Source of the DNA: Comamonas sp. JUb58
GTDB taxonomy: Bacteria > Pseudomonadota > Gammaproteobacteria > Burkholderiales > Burkholderiaceae_C
Assembly: GCF_004364775.1 (NCBI RefSeq)
Contig: NZ_SOAL01000005.1
Span: 124,001-188,000, forward strand
Direction: 5' to 3'
DNA length: 64,000 nt
Positions within the stretch are counted from its first letter, which is position 1; every line of letters begins with the position of its first letter. Shown here piece by piece: positions 63,591-64,000 of this stretch. Both the position numbers and the translations under genes were made by a program. The notes beneath the pieces were generated by a model. The model saw only the letters and a list, made by a program, of their open reading frames with translations, searched no databases and was not told where the DNA came from.

Positions 63591-64000
63591 ACGCCACCGC
63601 CGCCTTGCTGACCAAAGATGGCTTGCCCATCCCGGAAACCGTCGCGCAACTGGCCCAGCAACTGGGCCAACGGGGCTGGATGATGGCCACCGCCGAGAGC
63701 TGCACTGGCGGCCTGATTGCAGGCGCCTGCACCGAGCGGCCCGGCTCCAGCCAATGGCTGGACTGCGGCTTTGTCACCTACTCCAACCGCGCCAAATCCG
63801 CGATGCTGGATGTGCCCGCCGCACTGATTGCTGCCCACGGCGCCGTCAGCGAGCCAGTGGCCCGTGCGATGGCCCAGGGTGCGATTGGCCAGTCGCAGGC
63901 CCAGGTCAGCGTGGCCGTTACCGGCGTGGCCGGGCCCGATGGCGGTAGCGCCAGCAAGCCGGTGGGCACCGTCTGGTTTGGCTGGCAGGTCGCGGGCCAG
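63587..64000 (+). CDS. pncC: Nicotinamide-nucleotide amidohydrolase PncC (CinA family), partial
   Basis: The first 138 codons of a CinA C-terminal-domain protein, cut by the window end. It has AQQLGQRGWMMATAESCTGGLIAGACTERPGSSQWLDCGFVTYSN and VAVTGVAGPDGGSASKPVGTVWFGW, the NMN-deamidase signatures. PncC converts nicotinamide mononucleotide to nicotinic acid mononucleotide in NAD recycling. It lacks the large N-terminal MoaB-like domain of full CinA. Its ATG overlaps the pgpA stop. Confidence 0.92.
   Translation, partial: MNATAALLTKDGLPIPETVAQLAQQLGQRGWMMATAESCTGGLIAGACTERPGSSQWLDCGFVTYSNRAKSAMLDVPAALIAAHGAVSEPVARAMAQGAIGQSQAQVSVAVTGVAGPDGGSASKPVGTVWFGWQVAGQ

Overview
The window is about 64 kb of high-GC (roughly 63-65%) chromosomal DNA. 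The ribosomal-protein sequences, a speD/trpE/chorismate mutase/trpG/lysE/trpD/trpC cluster, an apaG/membrane 'recombinase'/thiL/pgpA/cinA run and a Bug-type solute receptor all point to a betaproteobacterium of the order Burkholderiales, family Comamonadaceae, most likely Comamonas or a close relative. No rRNA, tRNA, CRISPR array, prophage or insertion sequence was seen. Most of the sequence is core genome with a few accessory transport and metal loci.

Layout. 1-5684 (minus): the spc ribosomal-protein operon rplN to secY, followed by rpmJ and the first codons of rpsM. It is cut off from the S10 operon and has its own strong promoter and a leader with a small ORF. 5911-10962: glycerol-3-phosphate module (glpD divergent from glpR-glpK) with TTCGTT operator-like repeats, then aqpZ. 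11108-18059: a phytase-like lipoprotein, proC, an HTH-extended pyrB, ubiA, a PAP2 phosphatase and oxyR. 18562-23750: recG, a fused osmoprotectant binding protein/permease and queA. 23764-28242 (minus): a catecholate-siderophore-type ABC importer with a Fur box, a large inverted repeat between the binding-protein and permease genes, and a distal FHA-domain gene. 28659-34305: DMT exporter, a gamma-glutamyltransferase/Bug receptor pair with a divergent LysR regulator, and ung. 34335-42081 (minus): a czcBAC-RS type RND metal efflux system with its two-component regulators. 42213-44571: a lipoprotein Fes-like siderophore esterase with its own Fur box, and a YfeK-like protein. 44612-50959 (minus): gph-speD and the trp operon, whose leader encodes a Trp-containing leader peptide and has mutually exclusive hairpins. 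51186-58672: the minor-pilin operon pilE-fimT-pilV-pilW-pilX-pilY1. 58762-64000: rpe, then apaG, a SpecificRecomb membrane protein, thiL, pgpA and the start of cinA.

How the parts work together. The glp genes phosphorylate glycerol and oxidise glycerol-3-phosphate. The Fur-box ABC importer and the Fur-box esterase look like a system for using foreign catecholate siderophores, because no siderophore synthesis genes or TonB receptor lie in the window. The czc-like operon exports divalent metals. The minor pilins and PilY1 prime type IV pilus assembly. The most notable regulatory finds are the trp leader, which appears leaderless and may work by exposing or hiding the trpE ribosome-binding site, and a repeat element present twice (after proC, and inside the siderophore operon as part of a 270-bp inverted repeat).
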